From: Hormiphora californensis
Lineage: Eukaryota; Ctenophora; Tentaculata; Cydippida; Pleurobrachiidae
Assembly (NCBI GenBank): GCA_020137815.1
Contig: CM035355.1
Coordinates: forward strand, 7,564,091 to 7,628,090
Reading direction: 5' to 3'
DNA: 64,000 bases
Shown piece by piece: positions 1 through 20,862 of the stretch (its first letter is position 1; the number at the start of each line of letters is the position of its first letter). Under the pieces are notes generated by a model. It ran no database searches and was not told the origin of the DNA. It worked only from the letters and a program-made list of their open reading frames with translations. A program made the position numbers and the translations under genes.

Positions 1-600
1 TTCCTTATGTGTCTTCTGCAGTGGAGAAAGAGAGAAGAAGGATCCCCGGATAATGGTCAATGACCTTGATCAGGACCTGTTAGAGAAGGATAGTCTTCTC
101 TCCGAGATTGTCAGTGATAAGAATGAGTCAGTGAAGAGGCTTGTTGAGGAGGGTCATGTGTGAAGGTGGTTCATATTAACAAGACAGGGAGATATGCTGT
201 GGATTCAGGTAACCCCAGAGGTGAGGAAGGTGATTGCTGACGGAAGGACAAGCTCTTTTTGAGCTCCGACAGCACTTTGTTAGGAACAGGTTTTATGTCA
301 CTCAGTGTTTCCACTGTCAGCGCTTTGGTCATGTAGCGGGTCCATCTACTGTCCAAACAAGGATAAATCTGCTGTTTGTGCCTTCTGTACAGGGGATCAT
401 GAACTAGGAGTTGCCAAGCCAAGAAGGATAACGTAGTGAGCAGAATGAAATGTCAACTGGATCATGGAGGAAGCAAAGAGGACAAGCGTCATGCTAAGAG
501 TCACCCAGCCTCAAGCAGTATGTGTCCATTCTACATCAATGCTAAAGCTAGACTCATGGAGGCACAAGTGGCGTGACTAAGGAGGAAAAAACCTGTAATC
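1..600 (+). pseudogene. LINE ORF1 remnant (zinc-knuckle nucleocapsid-like)
   Basis: Translation of 1-160 gives a gag-like stretch (LDQDLLEKDSLLSEI). At 292-405 there are cysteine/histidine pairs of CCHC knuckles (CFHCQRFGH followed, after a one-base shift, by YCPNK, then CAFCTGDH). Such knuckles are common in ORF1 proteins that bind LINE RNA. The frame is broken by at least one indel and a stop near 160. The family cannot be fixed from this fragment. Confidence 0.6.
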
Positions 601-639
601 AGACGAGGGCATGGGAGGACCTGAGAGGAAAACGACTTG

Positions 640-3552
640 GAAGATTGGCTCACTAAATGTTCACTCAATTATGATAAAACGTCAGGTGTAATACACACTT
701 GGAGGAAAAAGGATGCGACCATCTGGCGGACAGGAGACTTATCTGAAGCAAAGTGACACTGCAAAACTTCAGGAGATTAGAGATTATGGTTGAACATCTT
801 CTCCTCTCCTAGGGCCGAACGCTCTGGAGGAGGAATTGGATCTTGTACAGGGATGGCGTAAAGATCAAGTACACACCAGTAAAGACTAAGTTTAAATCAT
901 TCCAGGTCCAGGAAGCCCTTATCGGTATTGGGCAGGATCTTACAAGGTTGTGCAATATCTATAGGCCTCCTTACACGGGCAAGGCAAGATATACGGAAGC
1001 ACAGTTCCTGGATGAGTTTAATGACTATCTGTCCGAGCTAGTCTGCAAAACTGGATATCCGTTCTGATGGGTGATTTTAACTTCCAAGTCCACGACACCC
1101 AGAACTTCTATGCCAAGAAATTACTTGCACTGCTTGACTCTCTGGGGTTTGATCAATTAGTTCCAATGCAAACCCACCCATGTGTCGAGGAGGTACTCTT
1201 GATCTCTTGCTGTGCCAAAAAGACAGAGTTTCTAAAGTTCAATCAGTGACAATATTTCCAGAAGGGACAACTTCGGAATCACTTTATGTTTTAGCTGATC
1301 TGTTAATCGAGGACTACTAGAAGTGAATACAAAACCCGTGAACAGATTGACACATAACAGAGATTTTAGGGCAGTTGACCTGGAACTGTTCAGGCGAGCT
1401 TTGGAGATGTGGATTGGAGTGCGGTGATGGAGTCTAAATCTGCTGAGGATGCTTTGGCTGCTTATTCGAGGATAATCGAGGATCTTGTGGAGAGGACTGT
1501 CCACTGAAGAGGAAAAAGAGAAAGGGGCGAAGATAAAGCCATGGAGAGATAATCCAGAGGTGCGTGAGGTTCTTCGACTACGAAGAAAGCGCGAGAGGGC
1601 TTGGGAAAGCAACAGAACTAGTATAACGAAGAAGCAATTCAATGACCTCAGAGAAGTTTGGACGTGTGGATAAAGAGGCGAGAATGAAGTAGTGTGAAAG
1701 ATGATCTAGAGAATCAAGGGATGACCCAAAGCACTTCAGAGAAGCTCAGCCGCCTTCTTGGAAACAATGAAACCTTTCTACCGAAACAAGTGATAAGGGA
1801 AGCTAGCGGATGATTTTGGTGACTTCTTTGTTGGAAAAGTTGAGAGGATCCGAACTACTGTGTTAGAGGAGCAGAACCAGAGGACAACGAGGAATGTTTT
1901 ACATCGACCCCTGTCTGGTTGTTTTGAAAAGTTTGAGGAGTTTCCCCGAGAAACTAATCAGGATTATCAAAGATATTGCCTGACAAGACCTGTGATCTTG
2001 ATCTCATACCTACGTGGTTGGTGAAAGGTTGCATTGATGAGCTAGCCACCGCTTTGTGCAAGTTTGTAAACCTATCACTCCAGTTCCAGCGTTCCTGATA
2101 TTCTTCAACAAGCATTGGTTTTTCCTACGATTAAGAACCCCCATGGGGACAAAGACTCCTTATCACACTACCGTCCAGTCTCAACCTACCGTTTATCTCC
2201 AAATTACTGGAAAAGGTTGTCCTAGAGCAGCTGAACTCATACCTCAATGAGAATGAGTTACTAACAAACATCAATCGGGTTATCGGGTGGGACATAGTTG
2301 TGAAACACTCTGATGGGTATGTTTGATGATTTACTACGAGACCTTGATGAAGGAAAGGTCACTGGCCTCTTTCTTTTAGACATGAGTGCTGCCTTTGATA
2401 CAGTGGACCATGGGAAGCTGCTAGAGACTCTGAGGACAGTTTGAGTGAAAGGCTCTGTGCTGGATTGGTTTGCAGCTATCTACAGTGTAGGAATTACCGA
2501 GTTAATGTGGAGGGGGAGCTTTCGAGGATCACACGCTGATATGTGGAGTTCCACAGGGGTCACTGCTAGGGCCGGTATTGTTCTTGTTGTATGTCGAGGA
2601 GCTCCAGGACTTGGTTAGACCCTTTGGTCTGAGGATTAAGCTATACGCCGATGACTCTCAACTGTACATCAGTCTTGTGCCTACTGACGAGGATGGTTGG
2701 AATGCAGCGAAGGAGAGGATTGAGGAGTGTCTATCACAGTGTGAAACTGTGGATGAGTGATCACTGGCTTAAGTGTAATGAGCAAAGACAGAGTTTTTAC
2801 TGTTAGGTAAGAGCAGTGCTCTGGATAAGATGGTCTTCCAGCCCACAGTAAGCTTTGGAGGAGTGGAAATCAGCCCTATGGAATTTACTGGATCTGCAGG
2901 GAAGACCCTGGGTGTTATTCCTTGACAGTAACATTTCGATGGAAAGGCAGATCAACAGTGTTAAGAAGCAAGTGGAATGCTTCTCAAGAATTTGTGGCAG
3001 GTTAACCGATGTTTGGATAAACCGACCAAGATGCTCTGGTGAAGCAACTCATCGTTTCGAGACTTGACTACTGTAATGTCCTTTATTCTGGCTTACCAAA
3101 GAAGCTCCTGGATAGCTTGCAGCGAGTTTCTGAACTCATGTGTCAGATTTGTGTATGGCCTGTATGGTCACCAGGACAGTTACATGCCCTACTTGAGTGA
3201 AATGCACGTCCTCCCCGATTGAACAGCGAGTTAAGTTCAAGGTTTGCTTAATGGCGTACAAGATTGTACATGGCTTGGCTCCAGTGTACCTGCAGGAACA
3301 GGTCCCTGTGGATGATGGACTACATGTGATCCGGACTACCAGAGGAAACGCTCAGCCTGATGGCCTCAAGCTGAGGTATCCTAAGCTATCCAGTGTGAAT
3401 GCAACTTCTAAGTTGAGGAGGAGACGTCCGTCGGTTTATCTGCCTGAAATCTGGAATAAGCTTTCCATTGATCTGAGAGCAATTGACTCTGTGGACTCTT
3501 TCAAGTCTAAGCTAAAGACTAGTCTCTTCATTGAGGCTTTCGGTGAATCCTG
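640..3552 (+). pseudogene. LINE ORF2 remnant: endonuclease and reverse transcriptase
   Basis: Endonuclease motifs appear as NIYRPPY (about 955-975) and MGDFNFQVHD (1067-1096). Reverse transcriptase motifs appear as LLDMSAAFDTVDH (about 2373-2412), GVPQGSLLGP (about 2548-2577) and LYADDSQLYI (about 2641-2670, the catalytic YADD). The tail at 3197-3552 (VYLPEIWNKLSIDLR) is the usual C-terminal block of CR1-like ORF2 proteins. The domains lie in different frames and are separated by stops, so no full-length product is possible. Confidence 0.85.
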
Positions 3553-3950
3553 ATTGTCACTGGAGTGTTCTCTCCATCTACTGAGGTTTGTTCTCTAGCT
3601 GGTACCTGTTTTTTTTTTTCTGTATTTGGCTCGTGGCGAGCAGAAGTGTGAAGCACGTTTTGGGTTTTTTCATAGCACGAGTGTTTTCTATCTATTGGAC
3701 TTTTAAACCATCTTTTTAGAGTTCACAGGACTCTTCTCAGTCTGTTATGTTTTCAGTTACCGATAGTTATGTGGGCCGTTGTTTTTTTTTTACCATTTTT
3801 TGTGGCAATATTAAGGATATAGTCGGCAGGTATATTCAAGTATGTTAACCGTTCAGATCATCCTTCAGTGACAGCAACAGTTCTACTGCTCTGTCCCTGT
3901 CGGATATGGGCGGAATACAAACATAGTTATTATTATTATTATTATTTATA

Positions 3951-4029
3951 GCACGTTTTTAAAAAAACTGTGTCATACAGTGAATGAGACTCATCGCGAT
4001 TAACTCTTCATACGGTTACCCCCTTTCTC
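3951..4029. other. Short spacer between two retroelements
   Basis: About 80 bp of unique sequence between the microsatellite tail of the first LINE and the left target-site duplication of the next element. Nothing else seen. Confidence 0.5.
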
Positions 4030-4041
4030 TCTTTGGCAGCT

Positions 4042-5210
4042 GCTGACTTTGTTTTAAACTTTCCAACACTACTTTAAACAAATTAATTTGAGCAACATGG
4101 CGATGTAACGGCCCCAAAGGGCAGAACGTAAGATAATGGCAGACGAACAACGAGAATTGGACTTTGCTGTAAGACGGATTCTGACGCTGGCCAAAAGTGG
4201 AGAGAGCTCTGTCGCTGGCAATGTCTTAAGAAAGTGCAGGAGCAGTCCAGATTTCAACGATGCTGAAATACCGTCATCAGTTAAAATCAGCTCTGTACAC
4301 ACGAAATATGAGCTACAACAACTGATTGAAGAAATGAGCTTCGCAACCTTTATTGTTCTAAAACACTTTGAGCGTCATATCTTTGCCGAGAAATCCCCTG
4401 AGATGGTACTCAAAGAGGAGCTCGGCGAACTCAAAGAGGAGCGAGATGAACTGTTGAGAAAATCTGTCGAGTTGCAGGAGCAGGAGGAGAAGTTGAAAGT
4501 GGAGTGTGATGATCTTTTGGAAGAACTGTCAAGTTACAAGAGCAGGTTATTGAGCTTCAGGGCGAGCAACTGCATCGAGTTACCGAGACGGTACAGAAAG
4601 ATTTGCGTACTTTCTCTGCAGTCGTCACACAGAATTGTAAAACTGCGTTTGCATCGAAAAAGATCCAGAAAGCCGTGGAAAAGGTTACGCACAAGCCAGT
4701 AGATACCGGCCCAGACAGATCGAAAAATCTGATGGTGTTTGGTCTACCGGAATGTGAGGATGAAACTGAATCTGTGTTAAAGGGTGAAGTGGAAAATGTT
4801 TTTGCTGAGCTAGGCGAGAAACCGACCATAGAAGCTAGAAGGGTGGGTTTGAAACGGGGAGGAAGGGAGAGACCAGTGATTGTGAAGCTACAGAGTAGGG
4901 AAATGCTGCTGAGCCTTCTCCAGAAGGCAAAGCAGCTAAAACAGTTAGAATCGTAGCGGTGTATATCTTGCAAGGGATATGTCCTTCGCAGAGAGAAGTG
5001 AGAGGAGAGAACTCCACCAAACGTTGAAGGAGTTGAGGGACTCGAATCCTGGAGGCCAATTCCGGGTACGGAGGGGGTGATAGACTTTTCATAATAGGTA
5101 TCTTCAATGAACTTTAATATCTATCGGTAACCCGTATTTGCCCACAAAAAGGGGCTTATTTATACAATTAAATTGTGTAAATTATATAGATTTAATAATA
5201 ATAATAATTA
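4042..5210 (+). mobile_element. ORF1-only (non-autonomous) LINE-type element with 12-bp TSD
   Basis: The element is bounded by a perfect 12-bp direct repeat, tctttggcagct, at 4030-4041 and 5211-5222. It holds a short 5' leader, one ORF and a 3' end closing in a TAA/ATA microsatellite (5193-5209). There is no endonuclease or reverse transcriptase. The intact duplication and complete ends argue that it moved as a unit rather than being a 5'-truncated LINE. The leader at about 4055-4080 matches the 5' end of the minus-strand LINE at 34,340-34,378. Confidence 0.85.
4136..5090 (+). pseudogene. Coiled-coil plus RRM-like ORF1 protein of the element
   Basis: The first frame starts MADEQRELDFAVRR. 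It runs through a heptad-rich coiled coil (about 4405-4550, EELGELKEERDELL), is lost by a one-base shift near 4550, and resumes at 4603-4956 with an RNA-binding-like block (KNLMVFGLPE ... ARRVG ... RPVIVKL). After another shift at about 4955 it ends with AERSERRELHQTLKELR and a stop near 5090. The order is that of ORF1 proteins (coiled coil, RRM, C-terminal basic block). The same block order is intact in the element at 45.7-46.8 kb. Two frame shifts make this copy nonfunctional. Confidence 0.75.
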
Positions 5211-5222
5211 TCTTTGGCAGCT

Positions 5223-5643
5223 TCTCTTCGGCTGTTGGAAAGTGATGCCAATCGGTGTTGGAGTTAGTGAATTTTCAGCAGACAGCTTTTTAAAAAACTT
5301 CATTCCGAAAAGTTATCCCGCGCTGCAACGTTTGCCAATCCGAAAAGTTGTTTCTATCCGTTTCCGCAAAAACGGCTGTAATTTATCCCCCGAAAGTTTG
5401 CAACTCAGTTCGATGCCAGACGAAATAATTATGTACTACGGTCGGCGACATGTATTCTCGTGATGTTATCACACGTAATTTAAATTTTGAACTCCCTTAG
5501 AGGGTGCGTCCGCGAAACTCCGGCCACCTGAAGAAAGAAAGAAGAGAGTGTTGGGCGTGGATTTTGTTAAAATGAATTTCGTTTAAGTTTTTATTTAACT
5601 AATAATCGAACTTTTGTATTGTTTCAAGAATATGTCAAACTAG
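5223..5643. other. Upstream region of the TEX2-like gene
   Basis: About 420 bp between the retroelement and the first candidate TEX2 start codon. A 96-codon ORF at 5173-5463 crosses the element boundary and has no recognisable motif, so I do not call it. The segment presumably holds the promoter and 5' UTR. No TATA box or clear regulatory motif was recognised. Confidence 0.4.
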
Positions 5644-14076
<8,433 letters not shown>

Positions 14077-14622
14077 ATGGGGGACATTGTTTTGTTGAGA
14101 TTTGAGAAGGATTTGAGATTTCAGGGACAATCGTGATACTGATAGGGAGTTCAGGCATTGATTAGGGCCGGGATTGCTTGACTATTTTGATAACTTTAGG
14201 CCGCTTTATGCTATTGTGAAACTTGTATATGCTAGACTGTGTAAAATACTGAAATGTATCTGCTGTAAAAACGCATTTCTAATCGGTGGTATACAGTGTA
14301 TACTACACCGAATATACTATACACCTGTGAATTGTTCAAAATATTTACAATTAGCTGGCTATAATGTTTGGTATATATATTGTGTGGGCCACAAGTCGAT
14401 TTGATTGTGTAACTATCAGGAGTGATTATAAGAAGCTATTCCTGACTGTATTTGTTTGACTATTTTAAAGATTTTGTAATTTGTATCTCGCTGAGGCTGA
14501 ACGTGGTGTGATTGTGAAGATATAAATGTGGAAACGTGCTTTGTTGTTTTAGACAATTGCAAATGCATGTTATGATTAAATATGGAATTTATCTTGTACA
14601 AATACATTACCAATTACACGGT
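14077..14622. other. TEX2 3' flank
   Basis: AT-rich DNA after the TEX2 stop codon, presumably 3' UTR and intergenic sequence. No gene or strong repeat seen. Confidence 0.5.
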
Positions 14623-14755
14623 CGCTTGTAGTGGGAAAACGGTAATGGAAAACGAAGATACAGTAAGACGACGCGCAACCGTGACCAATCAGGGCGCTAG
14701 TACGTGCTGACACGTCTCCTTACTGTATTTTCATTACGGTAATTTGACTACAAGC
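14623..14755. mobile_element. Foldback (MITE-like) element, 133 bp
   Basis: Terminal arms gcttgtagt... and ...actacaagc pair and continue as cggtaatggaaaa... against ...ttttcattacggtaat. The centre is GC-rich. No coding capacity. Confidence 0.75.
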
Positions 14756-14910
14756 AGCACATGGTATGGCATGGTGTTATTACATTTTCTCGCGCTATAT
14801 CCGGGAACTTTCATTTTTGGTACCCAATCGAGGTCAGGAACATACGCGGCGTGATTTTCCTTCTTGAGCCGCTTGCAGACGGCGCGCTTTATTTGCGCGG
14901 CGCAGCTCAG

Positions 14911-14960
14911 ATTGCAAGTTTGCATTTTATTTTGCAAAATTAAAAATGCAAACTTGCAAT
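14911..14960. repeat. 50-bp palindrome
   Basis: Arms attgcaagtttgcatttt (14911-14928) and its exact reverse complement (14943-14960) flank a centre, attttgcaaaatta, that is itself nearly palindromic. Function unknown. Confidence 0.85.
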
Positions 14961-14992
14961 TTTGTTAAAAAAAGTGAAAGCGAGAGAACTCC

Positions 14993-15060
14993 TTGGCATG
15001 CGCTGCAGACCCCAAGTGCGCGCGTTTTCCACGGCTTTGAGGGCCTGTAGCATAGGCCAA
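14993..15060. mobile_element. 68-bp MITE with 9-bp direct repeats
   Basis: Terminal inverted repeats TTGGCATGCGCTGCAG and (from the other end) TTGGCCTATGCTACAG. It is flanked by gagaactcc at 14984-14992 and 15061-15069. The 9-bp duplication is in the range of Mutator-type transposition. A 582-bp relative with similar ends lies at 57717-58298. Confidence 0.75.
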
Positions 15061-15440
15061 GAGAACTCCCAAAACTCAAAAGTTACCGTTCTTGGAGTGG
15101 TGGGCTCTTGAACTTTTTTACGGTACACTATTCTGAAGTCAAAATGGTTGATGAATCCAGAAGGACACAAATGTGGATTCAGGATTTGGGGCTCAAAGAG
15201 TTTGGTTCCAGTACTGAACCAAACTGTACCGGAAATGGTCTTTCGCTAAATCTTCGGCTTCATATTGAGGTACCTAATATTCTATGCTTAATTGTTAATG
15301 TTCATGTTTATATTCATTCACCCCACGGAAGTGGCCCTAGATCACACGGGTCTGTGTATATGTTGGGTGAGATCATCTAGTGTTGTTGATTACACACTCC
15401 GACAAAGAGAAACAATAACATTGACAGTTATCATTTGACC

Positions 15441-18400
15441 ATGTTGCTATTCGTTGTAGCTGCAGCTACATTTCTGCAGTTTGGGGCCGGTTCAGGCGAT
15501 TGCAATTCAGGTGTGAAGCTGTCTGGCGGCGCCAGACCCCAATTTGATTCTCAAAATTCTAATCTGAGCGCGCGACAGTGCGCTCAGATGGGTCGCGGCG
15601 CCAGACAGGTGTGAAGGGAGTTCAATCGAGAAATGTCTCACAGAATCTTACAGTTGTTGACATCTAAATACGTTTCTCTTCTCAGCTTGTGATTTGGTTG
15701 TTGATGGAAGTATTTCTACGGGAAATCTCTGGTGGGGAACAGGGGCCGATGTTCTCGATGGAACCATGTTGATTGAGGGGAGTTTCAACCTTCAACACAG
15801 CACTGATAAGAGTCTTCTGAGGTGTGTAATTATTTCACTAGCGTAGTTCAATAGTGAAATCAGTTTTGAGTCGCATAGTCCACACAATTCATTATTTAGA
15901 GTATGTTAGTCTAACGACTAACGTCCGTTACTTCAGTTTCAAAATAAACAATGGAGCTACCCCACTCGTGTTCGAATTCGACTATTCTGGTGTCTCAAAA
16001 CTACTGAAAATCTACGGAATGTCCAATAGTAACAATGCGAACGGCTACGAGCAGGAAGCGGTGGATGGGATAGGTAAACATTGAGTGAGAAACACAGAGA
16101 GAAAACATAAACATAAACTACCACTTCTATCAAGACCCATGATATATGTAACCGTCTAACGCAAACCTAATCTTGCTCAGCGGAGGATGGCGACTTCTCT
16201 CTAAAATTTTCGACCGCCGAGGGTTCTGATGGGTACACGATCATTTACAAGGATAAACTCCACACATCGGGCACTGCCATCAAGTTTACCTATAATGACA
16301 ACTGGAGTACCTTCCAGGCCAGCCCTTACAAGTTTCTAGAGAGCACTAACATAACTCTCACTGGAGATAGGGTCGCCGTGGCCTTCATCAATGTCTGTGC
16401 CAGTACGTATATTTATTTGCCTACCTTTTTACAAATTTTGTCCCAACTTGTTTGTCCCTATAATCAGACATACTTCCGATACTAACGAGTTGTTATTGTA
16501 ACCATGGCAACCCCCTTGTTATAGGTGTACTACCAGTGATTTGTAGTAACGGTCAGCCATCTAGCATCCCAACGTACAGTCTTCAACAGAATATTGAATT
16601 GAAGTGCACGGCTCATGGACTCAAACCACTCTCTGCGTCCTGGTCATCGGGTTCAGTCGGTGAGTCAATGTTTAAGTGACCGATTGAGAATATTCCCAAA
16701 ATATTTCATATCCATAACAATCACTCCGGGCGTCGTAGCATTGACACACTTGACAGTTGACTTACTTAGCATATAATAATATTCCTATTTTTTTCTTCCA
16801 GTGAATGATGCCACGAAAGCTGTTCTGGCTACAAAGAATGATGTGATTGCAGCGACATACGGGAATACCATCACGTCCACTCTAACTATCAAGTCTCTGA
16901 CACTGAATGAATTGGCTACCTACACTTGTACAGTCTCATCGGAGCAGTCCCACTTTAAAGATACTCAGGAGTACACTGTCTCTTTCTCAGGTACCTCAAC
17001 ATATCAATTTTTCCTATTTTTCATCATTAGTGTGTTCAAACTACATATTGTGAGAATCATTCCTAATCAATTGTATTATTATTTTCAGAGGCTCTAAGTG
17101 CCAAGTCCTTCACAACCGGTCAGCAAAGCTTCTACGGGGAGCAGCTGAACGAGCAGTTTACCTTCACTGTTACCGGGTGGCCACTAGAAAACTTGAACGT
17201 CAAGGTTCTGGACGACACATTTACCGAGAACTTCCAAGTAACGGAGATGAAGTACCATAGTCAGGTGCCACCTAAAGTTCAGCTGGTTGCCAAGTTTCCT
17301 AATCCGATAAGAACGGATGAGATCAAATTCTCTGTTGTCAAAACTAACTCTGGATCTGATACCGTGCTGAGAAATATCACAGTCTTCAAAGGTACTAAAT
17401 TACTTGGTCCTAACCTCATCCTGGAACAAGAACTTTAAAAAAAACCCAAGTTTTTAGCAAATTGTGCAATTAATATGCAATTATTGTGCAATTATTAGCT
17501 GGGCTAGTTGTGTAATTAGGCTCATTACTATTAATTATCCCTCAAACCCGATTCCTATCCACTACACCTCCTCCCATTATATAGTTGGTGCTAACTGTGG
17601 TCAGGGACAGTACGGGGAGGGACTCATCTGCCGGTCATGTGCCCTCGGAATGACGTCACCACCAAGATCTGACTCCGTCAACGACTGCAGGAAAAGTTAG
17701 TGAAATATTATCATCCGATAGATTTGTTTGTGTTCATGCAGGTGTGATCTCATCCGACTATCGTCTCGTCACTATTGGATAATCCATCGGATTTGATAAC
17801 TAAGTGGGCTTATTAACTAAGTGGTCTTATTATATTACTATTATGTTATCGAGTTACTATTTCAGTGAACAGCGACTGCCAGGCTGGATCATATGGCATT
17901 GGTACAGTCTGCACCCCCTGTCCAGATGGTCGGACCTCAGCTGCTGAATCGCTATTTGTTGAAGACTGCTTTTATACAGATCCGGACTCTGGAAAAGTAA
18001 TTGATGGTACGTTGTTAAATCTTGAAACCTGAACGCTGAATTTAATCGATGATTTGGCCAACCGACTGTTTTTTAGTTGCATAATTTGAGTTAACTGATT
18101 TCTTCCTCAATAGATGATGATGATGACGATGAACGGCAGGTTGCTACCTATCTGGTTTTAGGAATAACAATAATATGCCTTCTTGTTGTAATACTACTTA
18201 TTATCGTTACTATCACTAAAACTAGTAAGTACTTTATATTTATCTGATTTATCTGAATACATACTGTACTGATTACAAAGACTTTGCGAACTGTGCAATT
18301 GTTGTAATAGTCGTGTGAAAACAAACTACGGAAGTTTTGCTGGATCAATTGTTTGTTCGTGGATACTTGTTCATTGTTGCTATGTGTATCTTTTTCAGAG

Positions 18401-19001
18401 GTTAAGGAACGAAGGAAGGCAAGGGATCTAGAGCTTAAAAAGTAAGCACTTTCCTGAGCTGAGAGAATTTTCAGAATCCATACTTAGGATCTTTTTCCTG
18501 TCCAATACAAGTTTTTACTTGAATAAATCGTCCTCTTTATTTCAGGGTAAACTCGGTCACTGCTAATCCAGTTGCTAATGGGTCAGTCCAAGATGATATG
18601 TACGACAACAATCGGCTAGACGGGGGTCGACATGAGGTACCGGTTATACCTGCATGAAAACCCATCATCAATACAGGACAAGGCCGAGTATTCTATGCAG
18701 TGCCATCTCGAATCTTATAATTCATTGAAATCACCCCTTCTTTTTCTTTACTGTTCTGCTGAATTTGACACTTTTCCCAAACTTCTCCCGTTTTTTCAAT
18801 TCCTCCTCAATATCCTCTCAGAATGTGGAATATGCCACTCCCGAGAAGTCTGAGGTAGACAACTATGCTCAACTTGACAAGAAGGCATTCAGGGAATCGA
18901 AAAAGAGGCGGAAGAATAAGGAGAAGGCTGCAGCTCAAGGTTCAAATGTGGCTAGGGATAGGTATGGAGGAGAGGATCCTGAGTATGCTGTGAGTTCTTA
19001 G
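15441..19001 (+). CDS. Single-pass Ig-domain receptor with Cys-rich repeats and Tyr-rich tail
   Basis: Thirteen exons (15441-15510, 15686-15821, 15937-16073, 16181-16402, 16525-16659, 16802-16990, 17089-17391, 17585-17695, 17866-18006, 18114-18224, 18399-18441, 18546-18636, 18822-19001) join in frame to 622 codons. They give a signal peptide (MLLFVVAAATFLQFGAGSG) and an unassigned extracellular region. Next comes an Ig-like domain (IELKCTAHG ... ATYTCTVSS) and a linker domain. Two ephrin-receptor-type cysteine repeats follow (CGQGQYGEGLICRSCALGMT; CQAGSYGIGTVCTPCPDGRT). An acidic stalk and one membrane helix (TYLVLGITIICLLVVILLII) lead to a basic cytoplasmic tail with tyrosines in MYDNN, VEYATP, NYAQL and PEYAV. 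There is no kinase domain, so signalling would need recruited partners. The family was not recognised; an adhesion or immune-type receptor is a guess. Confidence 0.85.
15519..15608. repeat. Dispersed GC-rich palindromic repeat, copy 1
   Basis: Begins ctgtctggcggcgcc and ends gcggcgccagacag, with a core near ccccaatttgattctca. Related copies occur at 35716, 60332 and 63604. This one lies in intron 1 of the receptor gene. Confidence 0.7.
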
Positions 19002-20264
19002 AACTGATAGAACCTGACTAGATCTTCATATTTCTTCATCTATATTCTCTCCGAATCTCTCACTCTCTCTCTCATCTCGTCTCTCCTCTCTCTTCATCTC
19101 TCCTCTCTTTGCTCTATTAGCTACCAGGCTTATCAATAAGTCCAACTCCCGCAATGATCCCTTTTCTCTTATTTACCCTAGCACAGGCCTCAAATCACTC
19201 AGCGCCTTATCTCCAGCATCAATGCACCTACTCCTCTATCTGCCGATCTCTCAGCTCTCTATCCAACTCTCATCCTCTAACTCACTCATCCCTGACTCTC
19301 TCTCTCTCTCTATCTCTCTCTCTCTTATCGACGACATCTCGAGACGAGATCATGTTTTATCGGAGAGGCATTGTAGCTAGAGAGAAGCGATCGTAGAGCT
19401 CTCGAGCGAGAGACTGACGAGTCTTAGACGAGCTGCGATGCTGAGAGACTGCGGCTCGGAGGTAGCTAGCAGACTTGTATCTACTCGACGCCATTATGGT
19501 GACTCGACGACTGCTATCTCTACGAGACGAGCGACTCTCTGCATGACGTAGTCACTAGGTGGTCTAGACTCTGGCGCCTCACTCTGAACCCGTAGCAAGG
19601 AGAGAGGAGAGTCAAGAAGGAGAGACGATATAGCTGAGATTAGAAACGAAGATCGTCAAAATCGAATAGCAATGAGATATCTAGCACTCAGTAAGTATAT
19701 ATCTATAATGGGGAGATTCTGCGAGATTCTATCCCTTCTTCTTTGCTCTTAGTTAGCTACCCAAGGTCCTTATGCAATTTTAAGTTGCCAAACCTCCAGC
19801 CACCAATCCTACGCTATCTGCCATCCGCCCTCCACCTTGCATGCATACACAGGCTAGATAGGCCAGCGCTCGCTGATATCTTACTTACCTAGCAACCCCC
19901 AAGAACAGACCACACGCTTATCTGGCGCATGAGTAGAGAGAGAGAGAGAGAGAGCAATAGAGGAGAGCAGCGCCGATGAGAGCAGATCGACGGAGTAGAG
20001 ACGAGCTGCAGAGATGGAGACGGTTCGAGATCAGCGTTACGCTGGAGAGGATGAGCCTGAGATTACTTTTTTGAGGGTTCTAGATTGAGCTGGCGAGAGT
20101 CTAGAGTCAGACTGCGAGAGTGAGCCCCAGACGACGATAGGACGTAGGAGCGCTGAGGATGAGAGACCGTGTCGGGACGAAGAGAGAGAGATGTCGAGTA
20201 GAGAGCGATGAGATCCTATCTCCATATGAAAGAGACAGCGCTATTCTTCTAATCCTGATATCTT

Positions 20265-20309
<45 letters not shown>

Positions 20310-20704
20310 CCCCCATACCTTCATTAGGACGCGGATGGTCTATAACTGACATACTTGACATGCAGCTACGACAGTACTCGACTTATGTGCCACCGGATTA
20401 TATTATATGCACTACATAGGACGAACATTCTAGACAGACATTTAAGAATTTGCAGTGACATACAGAGAGCGGGATCAGAGAGAATAAGAGATAGAAAGAC
20501 AGGAGTGAGATAGGGAGAGAGGAGGGGAAGATTGGCCGGATTTGGGAGGAAACGACAGAGTAGAGGACAATTGACAATTGTAACGATACAGATTTATTTT
20601 GAATCATGTTGCTAATTCTGATTACTGCCTATAATACTGTTTTCGGTAGAACCAAACTGCACTCACCATCACTTCCTCCTGTCCTTTCTGAATATCTCTC
20701 TCCC

Positions 20705-20782
<78 letters not shown>

Positions 20783-20788
20783 TCTCTT

Positions 20789-20862
<74 letters not shown>

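Larger units (their letters stand above)
1..3950 (+). mobile_element. Decayed non-LTR (LINE, CR1/Jockey-like) retrotransposon
   Basis: A LINE whose 5' end lies outside the window. Order seen: remnant ORF1 with zinc knuckles (about 1-600), AP-type endonuclease (about 640-1300), reverse transcriptase (about 2340-2760), a C-terminal thumb-like region (to 3552), a 3' UTR, and an (ATT)n tract at 3929-3949. A short microsatellite tail of this kind is typical of CR1/L2-like elements. Frames change many times and stops interrupt the domains, so it is a dead copy. No target-site duplication can be given because the left end is missing. Confidence 0.9.

Noticed and set aside
15143-15270. Orphan exon beginning MVDESRRTQMWIQD with a GT donor
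   Set aside because: No partner exon in frame and no homology recognised; it lies among repeats.
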